Of a stretch of DNA of 64,000 bases, positions 31,042 to 41,605 are shown piece by piece. The position numbers and the translations under genes are program-made. The stretch is from Breviolum minutum Mf 1.05b.01. Its lineage: Eukaryota > Sar > Dinophyceae > Suessiales > Symbiodiniaceae. Location of the stretch: contig DF240739.1 of NCBI GenBank assembly GCA_000507305.1, positions 1,145 to 65,144 on the forward strand, read 5' to 3'. The first letter of the stretch is position 1; the number at the start of each line of letters is the position of its first letter. The notes below the pieces were generated by a model that did no database searches, was not told the origin of the DNA, and saw nothing but the letters and a program-made list of their open reading frames with translations.

Positions 31042-33874
31042 AGACTACTTTTTCAAGTAACCTCTATAATAGCCACTGCAATGATAAACCCAGAATTAAA
31101 ATATGCAAGTGGATTTAGAAGAACAATAGAGGGGACTTCCCCGCGATGTCCGCGAGATGTCCGAAAATGTCCGCGGAAAAAAAAACAATAGGTGCAACCT
31201 AACTTGTCCGCGGGGATGGATGTCCGCGGCATCTTCAGGCAAAAGAAAGGCCAACATCTAACCTCGTTTTTCTTGTGGTTTTTACTATCCCTCTTGGATG
31301 TCCGCGGGAAGTACGATGTCCGCGAAATGTCCGCGGAGTATTTTGGTTGCATGTCTTTATGGCCTTTTGGATGCAGCATTTGACTTGGAGGCTTCGCAGT
31401 TTTTGTATTGCCCTTGCTTGCAGCTTGGGTGTGTCCCTATACCATGGCGCAAGCTTTGTTTTTCCTCTGCAAATGGTGCGACGCAATCAAATTGTTCGAT
31501 TAAACAAAGACTCTGCAGTGAAAATCCTATGTGGAATTCACGCAGCAGGTTCCCTTCTCGCGCATGAAGGATAGAAAGGTGCGGATTGCGCTAGAAATAG
31601 CCCAATTGCGCACTGGCACGCCAAAGTGGATGCTATTGCGTGTATCCATGCAGAAAAAATCACTATTTACGGATTACCATTGTGTCACCGTGCCAATGAG
31701 AACGGTTCGGTAAGTTTCATAGAATGAACAAAAAATTGTCCACAACGGCAAAATAAAGGCGCTGATTCCCGGAACTCAATTTTCCTCAAAAAACAATCCA
31801 AAAACTTATGAAGAACTTAGGGACTTACAATGGACTTATAAGTAACTTATAAGTCCATAACTTCACACAGTATTATAAGTTCAAGATAAGTCCATTATAA
31901 GTTACTTATAAGTCCACAAGTGCCCGGCCAACCTATAGCAGTTCCTGGAGGTCGGAACATTTGTCCTTCGGCTCGGGCAAGACGCGTTTCACCGAGAAGC
32001 AGGAGATGTTTCGGTGGCTCCGGGCCTTTGGCGACGGACAGGTGGATGCAGGTGAAATAGATGATATAAAGGATCTGCCAAGTGTCTATGCATGATGTTT
32101 ATATGATACACTTTGATGTCCAAAGCTAAGATTCTGACATTGCATGTTGCTGATGCTTGATTCACTTGAAGGGGGTTCCCTTCCATCAGTCGGTTTGTAC
32201 GTTCCATGCAATGGGCATATTTGATATGATACTAGTTCATGCACATGTTTATGTAATATGTTTTGTTGAATATTTGATGCATAGATGTGTTTATTTTCGG
32301 ATACATCCATGGATCTACTGCTGCCGCATCTTTTGCACATGATTGAGTCTTTCGGTTTTGGACGTGAGGTTCAAATCGGTTCTTGGTACACAGTGGATGC
32401 ATGACATCTTAATGTCCATTTGTGATGGTTGAAACATAGCAGAAACGCAGACCGGTCGTAGATTTTGCTTAGGAATTTGCCATTGACAGCTTTTGTCCCA
32501 TGCAATTAACCTAATTTGAAAAAACACGAACATGAGACTCATAAATCTTGCCAATCCTCAAACTACTACATGACATGCTTAGGTATATTGTTGAATATCT
32601 AAGGAAAGGTTGTGGATCAAACATTTTACAGACATGTCCTTTCCATTCTGCAGTCAACCAACACTGGCGCTGAAGCCGGGTGGTACCGTGTGGCACCGTG
32701 GACATGTGTTTGGATCGATGCTGAACAACACATGTTCGCGGGTAGATTCAAAGGTGGTGGGTATTCGAAACGATGGACCGTTTCTTGGCACCAAAGTGTC
32801 TGGGTTTTCTGGAAATTTTCGTGGTAGAAATGTTGAGTAGTGATTAGAAAAAGGGGGTAGTAAAAGGGGGGTTTAAGAATAAAGGTCACTTGCATAATAC
32901 ATTGAACTAGTAATTAGTTTATTTATATAATTTATTTACTACCCCCCGCTCCCCAATAGTTTTGGGGGTGGGGTTTAGTAATCATTTCTCCACATTTTAG
33001 GTAGCATATAACTAGATCTAACTCCACCCAAAAGCAAGGCAAGGACAAATATAAATACATGGTACCAAGTACAGTACAGTCAGTATATATAACTTCCGAG
33101 TGGTACACCCCCCAAATCTGACATGTCCTAGATCTCTCGAAACATAGACTTATTTCACTGATTTATTGAGTTGGGACGGGGTATATATATATATATGTAT
33201 ATATATATTTATATATACATATATATATATATACCGGAGAGAGAGAGGGTTAAACCCTTCCCCACTAGGAAGCTTAACCATCTTGAAAGATATGCTAAGT
33301 CCAAGGAAACATCGTGTCTGTATTACCTCCCTGGAAGTTTAACAGCTCCGCCCCTANCCCCACTAGGAAGCTTAACCATCTTGAAAGATATGCTAAGTCC
33401 AAGGAAACATCGTGTCTGTATTACTCCCTGGAAGTTTAACAGCTCGCCCCTGAAAATATACCATCCCAGCAGGAAAGGCAAACGTTTTCCAAGCATATTT
33501 TTTTCTTCAGGGGAAAACTCGCTGTTAAACTTCATTGAGATGTGTGTGCTACAGTACAGGAACTTGATGGCCGAACCTGAAATGATTCATGTGATATGTA
33601 TATGGGTGTTTCCAAAAATAGGGGCACCCCCAAATGGATGGTTTATAATGGAAAACCCTAGGCCCTATTAAAATGGATGATTTGGGGGTACCCCTATTTT
33701 TCGAAACACCCATATATATATATTTATATTTACATACCTTTATATAATGGCATTTCATCAAGCCAAGTGCCCCCGCATTGTTTTTGTTTGTTTGTGCTGA
33801 GGAAAATTGCTGAAGGCTTCATACGTGAGTTGAGAAATGGCAAAGTTCCGAAGAGTGAGAAGCTTGGATGCTGA
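30790..33874 (+). CDS. gene E: unrecognised protein, apparently complete
   Basis: An ATG exon at 30790 is followed by exons 31549-31709, 31942-32051, 32654-32823 and 33802-33874 (TGA). Three of the joins fit in phase. Composition is mixed, with basic (KDRKVRIALEIAQLR), glycine-rich and tryptophan-rich (YRVAPWTCVWID, WVFWKFSW) parts. I recognise no domain. The first join is unclear: the ATG exon stays open to TAA at 31041, and either an extra exon or a GA donor near 31026 is needed. The introns hold the ATGTCCGCG cluster and family 2 elements. Confidence 0.5.
31139..31345. repeat. ATGTCCGCG word cluster
   Basis: ATGTCCGCG or close variants occur at least eight times in 200 bases (from about 31144, 31153, 31166, 31205, 31218, 31298, 31316 and 31328), within the first gene E intron. 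It is GC-rich against an AT-rich background. Confidence 0.8.
31549..31709 (+). CDS. gene E exon
   Basis: The acceptor is CAGCAG and the donor is TTCG|GTAAGT. It reads FSRMKDRKVRIALEIAQL and then TGTPKWMLLRVSMQKK. Confidence 0.65.
31798..31924. repeat. ACTTATAAGT repeat cluster, second copy
   Basis: GGACTTATAAGTAACTTATAAG is mirrored by TTATAAGTTACTTATAAGTCC. It flanks gene E exons together with 30480-30672. Confidence 0.8.
31942..32051 (+). CDS. gene E exon
   Basis: The acceptor is CTATAGCAG and the donor is GCAG|GTGAAA. It reads SEHLSFGSGKTRFTEKQEMF and then RWLRAFGDGQVDA, in the phase left by 31709. It is more GC-rich than its surroundings. Confidence 0.65.
32654..32823 (+). CDS. gene E exon
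   Basis: The acceptor is CATTCTGCAG and the donor is TCGTG|GTAGAA. The frame fitting the last exon reads AGWYRVAPWTCVWIDAEQ. A second frame is open over the same span. Confidence 0.5.
33182..33232. repeat. (TA)n-rich palindromic tract
   Basis: TATATATATATATGTATATA-type dinucleotide repeat in a gene E intron. Confidence 0.85.
33262..33449. other. near-duplicate around a single N (assembly join)
   Basis: CCCCACTAGGAAGCTTAACC and the next 75 bases occur at 33262-33355 and again at 33357-33449, with one-base indels, on either side of the N at 33356. Confidence 0.8.
33437..33540. mobile_element. family 9-type element
   Basis: AAGTTTAACAGCTCGCCCCTG is mirrored by CAGGGGAAAACTCGCTGTTAAACTT. Confidence 0.8.
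33604..33712. mobile_element. family 2 inverted-repeat element
   Basis: GGGTGTTTCCAAAAATAGGG is mirrored by CCCTATTTTTCGAAACACCC, with inner AAATGGATGGTT/AAATGGATGATT arms. Confidence 0.9.
33802..33874 (+). CDS. gene E last exon
   Basis: The acceptor is TTGTGCTGAG. It reads KIAEGFIRELRNGKVPKSE and ends KLGC with TGA, in phase with 32823. Confidence 0.55.
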
Positions 33875-34014
33875 AAGATAGATGTATCCGTCATGAGTCC
33901 ATCGTTTGGGTAATGTTGGGTCCATCCCAGGTTTTCTTTAAACATAGAGACACAAAAATGGCCATAGTTTATAGGAGATACATTTTCCAAACCATCATCG
34001 CTAGCTATACTAGG

Positions 34015-34194
34015 CTAAGTGGTGGATTCAAATATCCCTGTTTGGGGAAGATTCCCAATTTTGACCCATATTTTTCAGATGGGTTGAAACCACCAACCAG
34101 CAGGTGTTGGTTATATTTTCACCCCGGTCCCTAGGGAGATGATCCAATTTGACGAGCATATTTTTCAATTAGGGTTGGTTCAACCACCAACCAG
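34015..34194. mobile_element. two family 1 elements in tandem
   Basis: The first ends TTGAAACCACCAACCAG at 34100; the second follows at once and ends TTCAACCACCAACCAG at 34194 but has lost its left arm. Confidence 0.75.
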
Positions 34195-34894
34195 CAGGTA
34201 TTGCGGGGATCATTGCCCTCCTTGGTTGGAAGATTAATTTCCATATGGGATGGCCCATTTTCAGGGGTTATGTTAGTTTCAGGGAGTGCACACATTTCCT
34301 TCTTTTTTTGGGGGTGGGATCATTAGAAAACAATCAACTCTGCTATTAAACAGGTATCATTAAATTTCAAATGTAAGTATGTTATATACTTTGAGGTTTC
34401 CTCTTACTAGTGAGTGCATGGTTTGGGGTTGGTAACATTTTTAACATTTCAGGATCAGGATCCTGGATTTTTGTCGCGGAATAGTCCAAGATTTCAGGGG
34501 GAATTTTCAGGTTTGGATTCCACATGAAGAAGGGGATTCAAGGGCTGTTTTTCCCCTTTTCCAGGATGCTGTCTAGGCTTGTGGAAAGTAAATGAGTCGA
34601 TTAAGCTTGGGGGATCGCATGGAACCCTTAGAAATGTCATGCCTCCTCGTTGGTGGGTGACGAAGTGTTGTGCGTTTTGCGTGGGGAAACTCCCATCCCA
34701 AGTTGGGTAGTAAAAACTTCTCAACAAAACCCTGCCAATCATATCAAATTGAGGTTGGTGGTAAGGGAGGACTCGGTGGTAACTTGTAAGTTGTTTTTTT
34801 GCATTTAGATTGTATTGCTCTGAACTAAACACATGAATGGTTCTTATATTAAGGCTAACTCCAGTTAACATACGTTTTTGCGGGGCCCAATGCA

Positions 34895-35504
34895 ATGTGC
34901 ATGTCAAATTATGACCTTCCATCAGTGATATTAGCAAAAAAGATAGATCCCGCAGCAAGTGGGGAATCCCTAGGGCTATATCAGGGAAATCCTGGTTTAC
35001 CAGCAGGGTACTCTGGTGGTTTGGAACCCCAGGGAAGCCTCAAGGTGATTGATATATTGATGTCACCAATTCTGAATGCTGGCTACCCTGTGCTATTGGG
35101 GGAGCGATAAGGGTCGCCAGAGATTATGCATGTTCCTACTAAATGAGGAGCTAAAGAATCCCAGAATCTTCAAATCACAGGGTAGTTGTTGTGTTTCTTT
35201 CTGTTCATCTTGTAGGAAGGTTTACAAATTGACCACATGTTTAGTAAACTTTGCTAATGGAAACTGAAATGCATCTACAAACGGTGGGATGTTATGTTCC
35301 CGGTGGAGGGTAATGTCTTCCCAGGATAGATACATGTGTTCAGCAGCTGGTCAGATACTTGGCTTTGGGGAACCAGAGGTGAGGGCGAGCAGGGAGCAGG
35401 ACAGAGTTAGCAATGGGAAAAAGAGAACGGTGTCTCCTGCCTTCAGGGGTGGGGCTACTTACAGAATTGTGTTTGATTCCATGATTGATAACAACTGGCC
35501 ATAG
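34895..35504 (+). CDS. small two-exon gene, unrecognised
   Basis: Exon 34895-35044 starts with ATG (MSNYDLPSVILAKK, then GNPGLPAGYSGGLEP) and has donor AAG|GTGATT. Exon 35355-35504 follows GGTCAG and reads EVRASREQDRVSNGKKRT to a TAG. Both are phase 0. It could equally be internal exons of a larger gene. Confidence 0.45.
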
Positions 35505-35756
35505 GAGCTTGTGGATCTTTGTATTAACTAAAATATACCTAAAGCCCAATGAAGAATTGCATGTCATAGAGGACACCTTCAAAGACAAGCATGTTTTTGG
35601 ACTTAGTTTAGATTCAAAATTGTTGGCTCCAAAATGTACCCACCAAGAACAAACATGACCAATTTTGCGGTCTATTTGGCACCCTATCTTTCAGCAATAT
35701 AGATCCAATTGCCACTCGTTGCGATCAGTTTGGTGGAGGGTACTTTGTCATGATGT

Positions 35757-35863
35757 ACATCCCCGAAGATTAACATAGAACCTGAAGCTGATGGTTTGGA
35801 AGATGATCTGCCTTTTTCAGGGGTGTCTTGTCAGGTTCCATCGTAATCTTCCGGGGTGCATGT
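35757..35863. mobile_element. family 11 inverted-repeat element
   Basis: TCCCCGAAGATTAACATAGAAC is mirrored by GTTCCATCGTAATCTTCCGGGG. Confidence 0.85.
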
Positions 35864-36213
35864 TTGCTTTGGTTGGTCTAACTGTTTAACCTTTTACGTT
35901 GGTAATCTCATCTCTGGAAAGTCTAGGGAGGCAGGTTTTCTTGACTGTACTACCTTGTAAACAGACAAGCCAATAAAAGGGAACCCCTTTCATAGCCACT
36001 GAAATCCAATGGCTGGAAGATGAAATGTCCTTTTAGGGCACGGCTTATTTTCAGCGGCTTTTATATCAGTTTCAGGGCGTGTATATCATGTATATCCAAC
36101 TGGAAAACGGTGATATCCACTCCATTTAGCTATCTTTTTTCCCGAAGAGTATGGATTTCTTCACCCAACCGCCAATGGTGGGACCCCTTTCTGATGTCGG
36201 ACCCATACCATAG

Positions 36214-36286
36214 GCTTCCCACGTGCTTGGAAATTTTCATGAAGTATGGGGTCAGGGTTCCCAAGTTCAGATGCCGGACTCCAAAC
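36214..36286 (+). CDS. isolated exon candidate
   Basis: The acceptor is ATACCATAG and the donor is AAAC|GTGTGA. It reads SHVLGNFHEVWGQGSQVQMP. A following candidate (36440-36515) is open in all frames and cannot be joined with confidence. Confidence 0.45.
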
Positions 36287-36519
36287 GTGTGATTTTTCAA
36301 AAATGGTCAGCCAAAAAGCAGCAAAAAGACACATGATGTGGTTTTGTATATTGGAAAGTGTGGAATATTCCTTGGATTTGTGGTTGACTACACTGTGTTG
36401 ATGATTCCTGAAAGCAAAATCCTACTGGTTTCTGGGTCAGAAAAAGACGTCCCTCCCACTTTCTGGACATATACGGGTTGTCAATGTTATCAGCCATTTC
36501 GTCATTGTCTTCCATAAGT

Positions 36520-37230
36520 ACCGTAAAGATACCACTTTCGGGTGCTTCACCGCCGGCGCTTGCACCGTTTCACCGGCCGCTTGTTTGGTTTAAGGACATG
36601 ACATGGGAGGTTTTTTGCGCGACTTCGATATGCAATTTTTGTTGAGATCTGTTGGGCATCACGGTTCTTGGCTTTCAGCCTCAGCCATTTTTCAAGAATC
36701 TTTGGTGGCAATTAAGCCCTAGGGATCCTGGCTCACCTCCTGAGAATGGTAATGAAACCTAAATACTATGGTGAGGAGGTGATTGGACACCACAATGATC
36801 ATCTGAGAATATGACTGGATACCTAGGGAAAGTCATATTAAGAAACAAAAAGATCCAGTAGCAAACTTTAGAGAATAGGTTTTTGGTTTGCTAGATATTG
36901 AGCTTTGACTCTAAACAATAGCTAACAATGCAGCAGGCCAACAAAAAATATGTGAACAGTGTAAAATAAAGGATGACTGACATTTTTCCATGTGTCTCTA
37001 AAGATGTTGTAGTAACGGTCGGTTCTTAAGTTATTCCCCTGAAAATGATGACTTGAATATCAAATATATCAAACTCGATTTCTTTCCAAACAACTTGGTC
37101 TTTTGAAGGAACCTGGCACCCCTTGTAAGACGATGGGGGCCCGGCTGAACCTGGCAGGTGCTATTGCTGTCTGTTAGTTTCAGGGAGGGAACTACTGTAA
37201 TGTATTCTCCATATCCATGTAATTGATATA
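36520..37230. other. no gene seen
   Basis: A short GC-rich patch (36540-36590) stands out but has no clear splice sites. The rest is AT-rich. Confidence 0.4.
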
Positions 37231-37234
37231 CCTG

Positions 37235-37312
37235 GTATAAAGAGTGGTAGATACTGCCAATTGGGGGATTATATGGTACCGATCCCAGCTATTAAGGGAA
37301 TCAGAAACAGCT
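37235..37312. mobile_element. truncated family 6 element
   Basis: Contains ACTGCCAATTGGGGGATTAT and the right end ATTAAGGGAATCAGAAACAG; the left arm is lost. Confidence 0.65.
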
Positions 37313-37323
37313 ATTCTCCACAG

Positions 37324-37383
37324 GTCAGCCCTGACAGTTGGATGATGCAATTCACAAAAAACCTCCAGACAGCCATTTTCTAA
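37324..37383 (+). CDS. isolated exon candidate
   Basis: It follows CTATTCTCCACAG, directly after the truncated family 6 element. It reads VSPDSWMMQFTKNLQTAIF and TAA. Confidence 0.35.
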   Translation, partial: VSPDSWMMQFTKNLQTAIF

Positions 37384-37561
37384 AAGAACCACAGGTTTGG
37401 TGGGATTTTTTTTGTAGGTCTGTTTTTTTGTTTTGGGGGGTTCCAAAATACCAAATGATTTGGTGTTTGGATTTCTAGGGTTGTGGATGATTTTTTTTGG
37501 GTGACTATTGTTGGCCGTTTTCGGTGTGTGGGGAGTTTGGTGGTGGTTTTGCCAATTTCAG

Positions 37562-37664
37562 GACATGAAACGACAAAGTCTTCAACTGGACTATCCGCGA
37601 GAACTGCGTTGGGTGGTCAAGGCATGTGAGAGAGATGGACAATGGTGGCTTTGGCCACATATGT
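37562..37664 (+). CDS. isolated exon, possibly PPR-type
   Basis: The acceptor is GCCAATTTCAG and the donor is ATGT|GTGTTG. It reads LDYPRELRWVVKACERDGQW. The VVKACERDGQWW segment resembles the ACEKGxxW pattern of dinoflagellate PPR motifs. Confidence 0.5.
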
Positions 37665-38635
37665 GTGTTGCCACGCATCCAGGCATGTAGTTGATGGAAG
37701 AAACCCTGCACCACCTGGGATGTATAAAAACCTTGCAAATAATGGGACAAACTCTATACTTATCAACAAATATCAGTTGAATCTGAAGTGAAGGGGGTAC
37801 ATGTGCATTTTGTTTGGGGGGGAGGGTGTCCATTATCGTGATATTTGAACTTTTCAAGTTTTTGTTGGTATTTAAGGACATTTAAGGATCTCTAGGCTTG
37901 TTGAATTGTCTTCAATTTTTTTCTATTTTTGGAAAACTGCCTCCTGGTGGGTTTGGACAACATATCACATATCTCACCTATTTGGACGTTTTATTTTTGT
38001 GGAGCCAACTCTTCCGGAGATTGTGAATCCTCCAGTCAAGTGCCCAACAAAATCATGATATGTAATGATTAAGAACATGATTATAAAATTTGTCAGCAAG
38101 AACTATTCTTTGATCTGAATATTTGGATACTAGTTGATCGAAATAGGAAAGCTACGCCAAATCCTGCAACTTTAAACATGGGTGGTCTTGTCACTATAGA
38201 GAAATGGAACTTGGTGGGTTTCCACCGTTGATGTTTTGTTTGAACTGAAAAACACTGAATACTTGACATGTTCGAATGCACTTTGGGGTTACATAGTGTT
38301 TATTGTTAACACCTGTTCGCGTTTGTGACATGATATGAGTGGACGCCAACCAATTGTGCGTTTGTGACATGATATGAGTGGATGCCAACTAATTCCATAT
38401 TCCAACCTCTAGATGCTTTCAGATGATAACATTGTTTCCTGTATAAAGAAGGACACCTTTTAGTTAAACATAACAAGTATATCACCAGCATCTCAAGCCA
38501 ACATCATTGGAAAAAAGAAAAGGTTTCCAAAACCTCATCTCTCTCCCCATTAGATCCTGCCAAAACCCTGGTTCACGGTTAGTTGAACATGATCTATATA
38601 ATCACCATTTCACTATGGGGCCATTAAACAAATAG

Positions 38636-38776
38636 CATTAACCTTCATGGGAATCCACATGAAATCCAACCCCCCCACTGTTGCACGGGGCAGGACGTAC
38701 GTGGCAGGATCCAATTTGTTTTCCGAATGTCTGAGGCAACACGCCCAAGAAGTGGTGATGAATCTCAAGAAAACAG
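38636..38776 (+). CDS. exon candidate, two frames open
   Basis: The frame that fits the next exon reads DVRGRIQFVFRMSEATRPRS; another frame reads SNLFSECLRQHAQEVVMN. The donor is ACAG|GTTCCT. Confidence 0.4.
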
Positions 38777-38818
38777 GTTCCTTGAGCTGAAAGTTCTGGT
38801 GATTCAAAGGATTCAAAG

Positions 38819-38926
38819 GGGTGTTTCCAAAAATAGGGGTAAAACCCCAAAATGGATGGTTTATGATGGAAAACCCTATTAAAATGGATGATTTAGGGGA
38901 AAAATCCACTATTTTCGGAAACATCC
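38819..38926. mobile_element. family 2 inverted-repeat element
   Basis: GGTGTTTCCAAAAATAGGGG is mirrored by CACTATTTTCGGAAACATCC. It lies between two exon candidates. Confidence 0.9.
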
Positions 38927-38950
38927 AAAGGGATTTTTTTTCTGCCCAAG

Positions 38951-39081
38951 GTTGGAGGTCCCTGAAAAAATGTCACAAAGAATTGCCATGGACCACCTGG
39001 TTGTTTCTAAAGCAATGTCAAAAAATCTGTGCGGCTTGAAATTCTTGTTTTCTGAACGATTGCACTTCAAGCTAAAAATCG
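38951..39081 (+). CDS. exon candidate
   Basis: The acceptor is CTGCCCAAG and the donor is ATCG|GTGGTT. It reads EKMSQRIAMDHLVVSKAMS and then NLCGLKFLFSERL, in phase with 38776. Confidence 0.45.
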
Positions 39082-39304
39082 GTGGTTTCCAATAGGAATC
39101 TCCTTTTCCAGGGGTCTATTTTCAGGACCCTATGTTAAGTTTCAGGGAGGGTAGATCTGTGTTGGGATATATTTTTGCATGGTTGAGATGAGTGGTTACC
39201 ACCTCTGAAAAGATGCTGAACAAAAAGGCCACAAATGCACCTTGTGACATGGGGTGCCTAAGGCCTAACATACACACGGTCAAAGTGAGAAGATGTCATG
39301 AGTC

Positions 39305-39523
39305 ATGGATAGAATCCAGGCGTCAAAACAAACAGTGAAAAGCAAAAACACTACCAAAACACTTCAGGATGTCATTGCATATCTAAGGGAACATGTTGGG
39401 ATGGACCGTACTACTAAGTGCGAACATACACAAGACACACAAAAAAAACCGACCTCGGAAACAAATACAAGGGAAAAACGTGTGAAACGACGACTCAACA
39501 CGACAGCGGGAAGCAAAACGAAG
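39305..39523 (+). CDS. exon candidate, basic protein
   Basis: From an ATG, 73 codons (TLQDVIAYLREHVGMD, then lysine-rich EKRVKRRLNTT) end at AAG|GTACGG. The second frame (ending WTFLRLKH and TGA near 39609) is also open. Confidence 0.4.
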
Positions 39524-39789
39524 GTACGGATTCACCTGTTGAATTGCAAACTCCACGACGGGCGGCTCAAGAACTTGAGCCTTGGACTTTTTTGCGTCTG
39601 AAACACTGAAGGGTCATTCTGTGTTCATAAGGAAAATGCTGGTAGCCTTTGGATGGAGGGCCCCTAGCTGTTTAACCCCCCCAAGGAGCCCCTTTAAAAG
39701 GGGATATAACGATCTACCCAATAAATACCCACTGGGGTTGATTTTTAATGGTACCATCCCAAGGGTATCACCATTTTCCCTATGATGTT

Positions 39790-40560
39790 TACACCCCCCC
39801 CCAAAAAAAAAACGAACGAATGATTGGCTGGAAGATCCACCATAAATGAAGATGTCTGTTTTCCTATCAAAAATGGTTGGGGATTTTCCATTTAGTCATG
39901 TTAGTATTCAGGGGTGTAATTTGTAAATTGGTGACACATCTGACGCGTGACTATCTCACAAATTACGGGAGTATCTCGAAATCTCAAACATGCATAAAAT
40001 AATTTTTGTCCAACTACATGAGCCGCCTTCGAATATGCACCTTCTGGGTAGCTATTTCATAGGGGCAGCCGGGCAGCAAATTTTCAGCCTAAAGACTTCC
40101 ATAGCAAGTTGGAATTTGCGTGGCCCTACAGAATGGGACATCGATTTGTATTCGCCGATGACCAGTTGATACCCTTTTGGGAGCGAGAAACATACAATAC
40201 TTTGACCTTATACTGGGGCTAGAGACCGAGATTTTTAAACATGTTCATGGATGTTGAAGAATCTTCCAAATCCAACTTCTAAAACTACAAATCCTATGAC
40301 ATGTAACTGAAAAGAAACATCCAGTGCATCAACTGCGGGATTTTTGTTCAAACATCTTGGCCTGGAGATGGGCTACAGTAAGCCATTGTAAGGATCCCCA
40401 TTAGCGAACTCGTGTAACTTAGTATATTGGAATGTCACAAGGGTTTACAATAAGCCCCAGTCAGTTGTACTGCCCTACTACTCTCACCCAGTTATTATAA
40501 AAGAATGGGGATGATAGGGATTAATTATAATAAGCCACCTAATAAGGATCCCGTCATGAA
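39790..40560. other. repeats, no gene seen
   Basis: Holds a family 9-type element (about 39790-39920) and family 7 repeats (40376-40580). Confidence 0.4.
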
Positions 40561-40594
40561 CCAACCATGGTTTTGTTGATGTTGCTACGCCCAG

Positions 40595-40724
40595 GACAAA
40601 GAACAACAGGATCGTTTACGGAATACTTTGACTCGAAAAGCTGCAGCCCGTGATGCTGGTGGCGTGTCAACACTTGTCCTGGCTTTGCAACGTAGCTTTG
40701 GCAAAAAATTGGGAGGACTGTTAC
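40595..40724 (+). CDS. gene F exon
   Basis: The acceptor is GCTACGCCCAG and the donor is TTAC|GTGTAT. It reads RNTLTRKAAARDAGGVSTLV and then LALQRSFGKKLGGLL. Confidence 0.65.
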
Positions 40725-41551
40725 GTGTATCTCTTGAACCAATCATGACATTGAATTTGCACAACCGGTCAAACTTGTCAGAACTACGGCCGAGGAGACA
40801 ATTTCCCATTTATGTTGATTTATTGATGTTGAGTATCTACAAAATATATGGCTAAGTACATCTCCAGCAGGGGTATGACCTCACCTTCTATATCCACCCA
40901 CACCTTGTTTTGATCCTGAAAAATATTCAAAAGTACATGCAATGATTGACTTCAAAAAAACAACCAGCAGTTTTTCACCTTTGCCTGTTTTGTTTTTTCT
41001 GTTTTTGTAGGGGGTAACTGGGGAATCCTAAGGATTCCTACTGAATAACCATTGTTTTGATTGGAAAAGACCTTCTTTTGGAGGCAAACACAGGACAAAT
41101 GGGTTCCAGGCAATATGTATACATATATATATATATATTATTTGTATACACAAAAAATAGTACGTTCATCATGAGTCCTGGTGGGTGCTTTCCAAACATA
41201 GACTCCAAACATGTGCCCTTGCTTCAGCTCAGACAGTTCTTGGTGTCGTTTGCCTAGCTTTCCTTAAATTCGACCATCCCCTTTTCACCAGTTACTCTTT
41301 TGGCAGCCAAAAGTAGATTGCCCAATGAATTCATATGTTCATTGATTTGGGGACCAAGTGACCCCCAAATAACACACCTTGAAGATAGATGTCGCCTATA
41401 GGCCAAACTCCACTAAACTTGGTACAAAATTATGGCAAACCACCGAAAAACGCCGAGGCGGATTCAAATTGGGGGCCAATGATTTTCAGTCTCTTGGCAC
41501 AGACGATTTGCAGTTTGCACCTCAAAAACTGGGTTGTGGTTGTTTTGTTGC

Positions 41552-41605
<54 letters not shown>

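Noticed and set aside
33604-33712. Frames reading GVSKNRGTPK-type peptides in family 2 elements
   Set aside because: They recur in every family 2 copy and on both strands, so they are translations of the inverted repeat, not genes.
34494-34958. 154-codon minus-strand frame
   Set aside because: It overlaps the + strand exon at 34895 and has no supporting exons.
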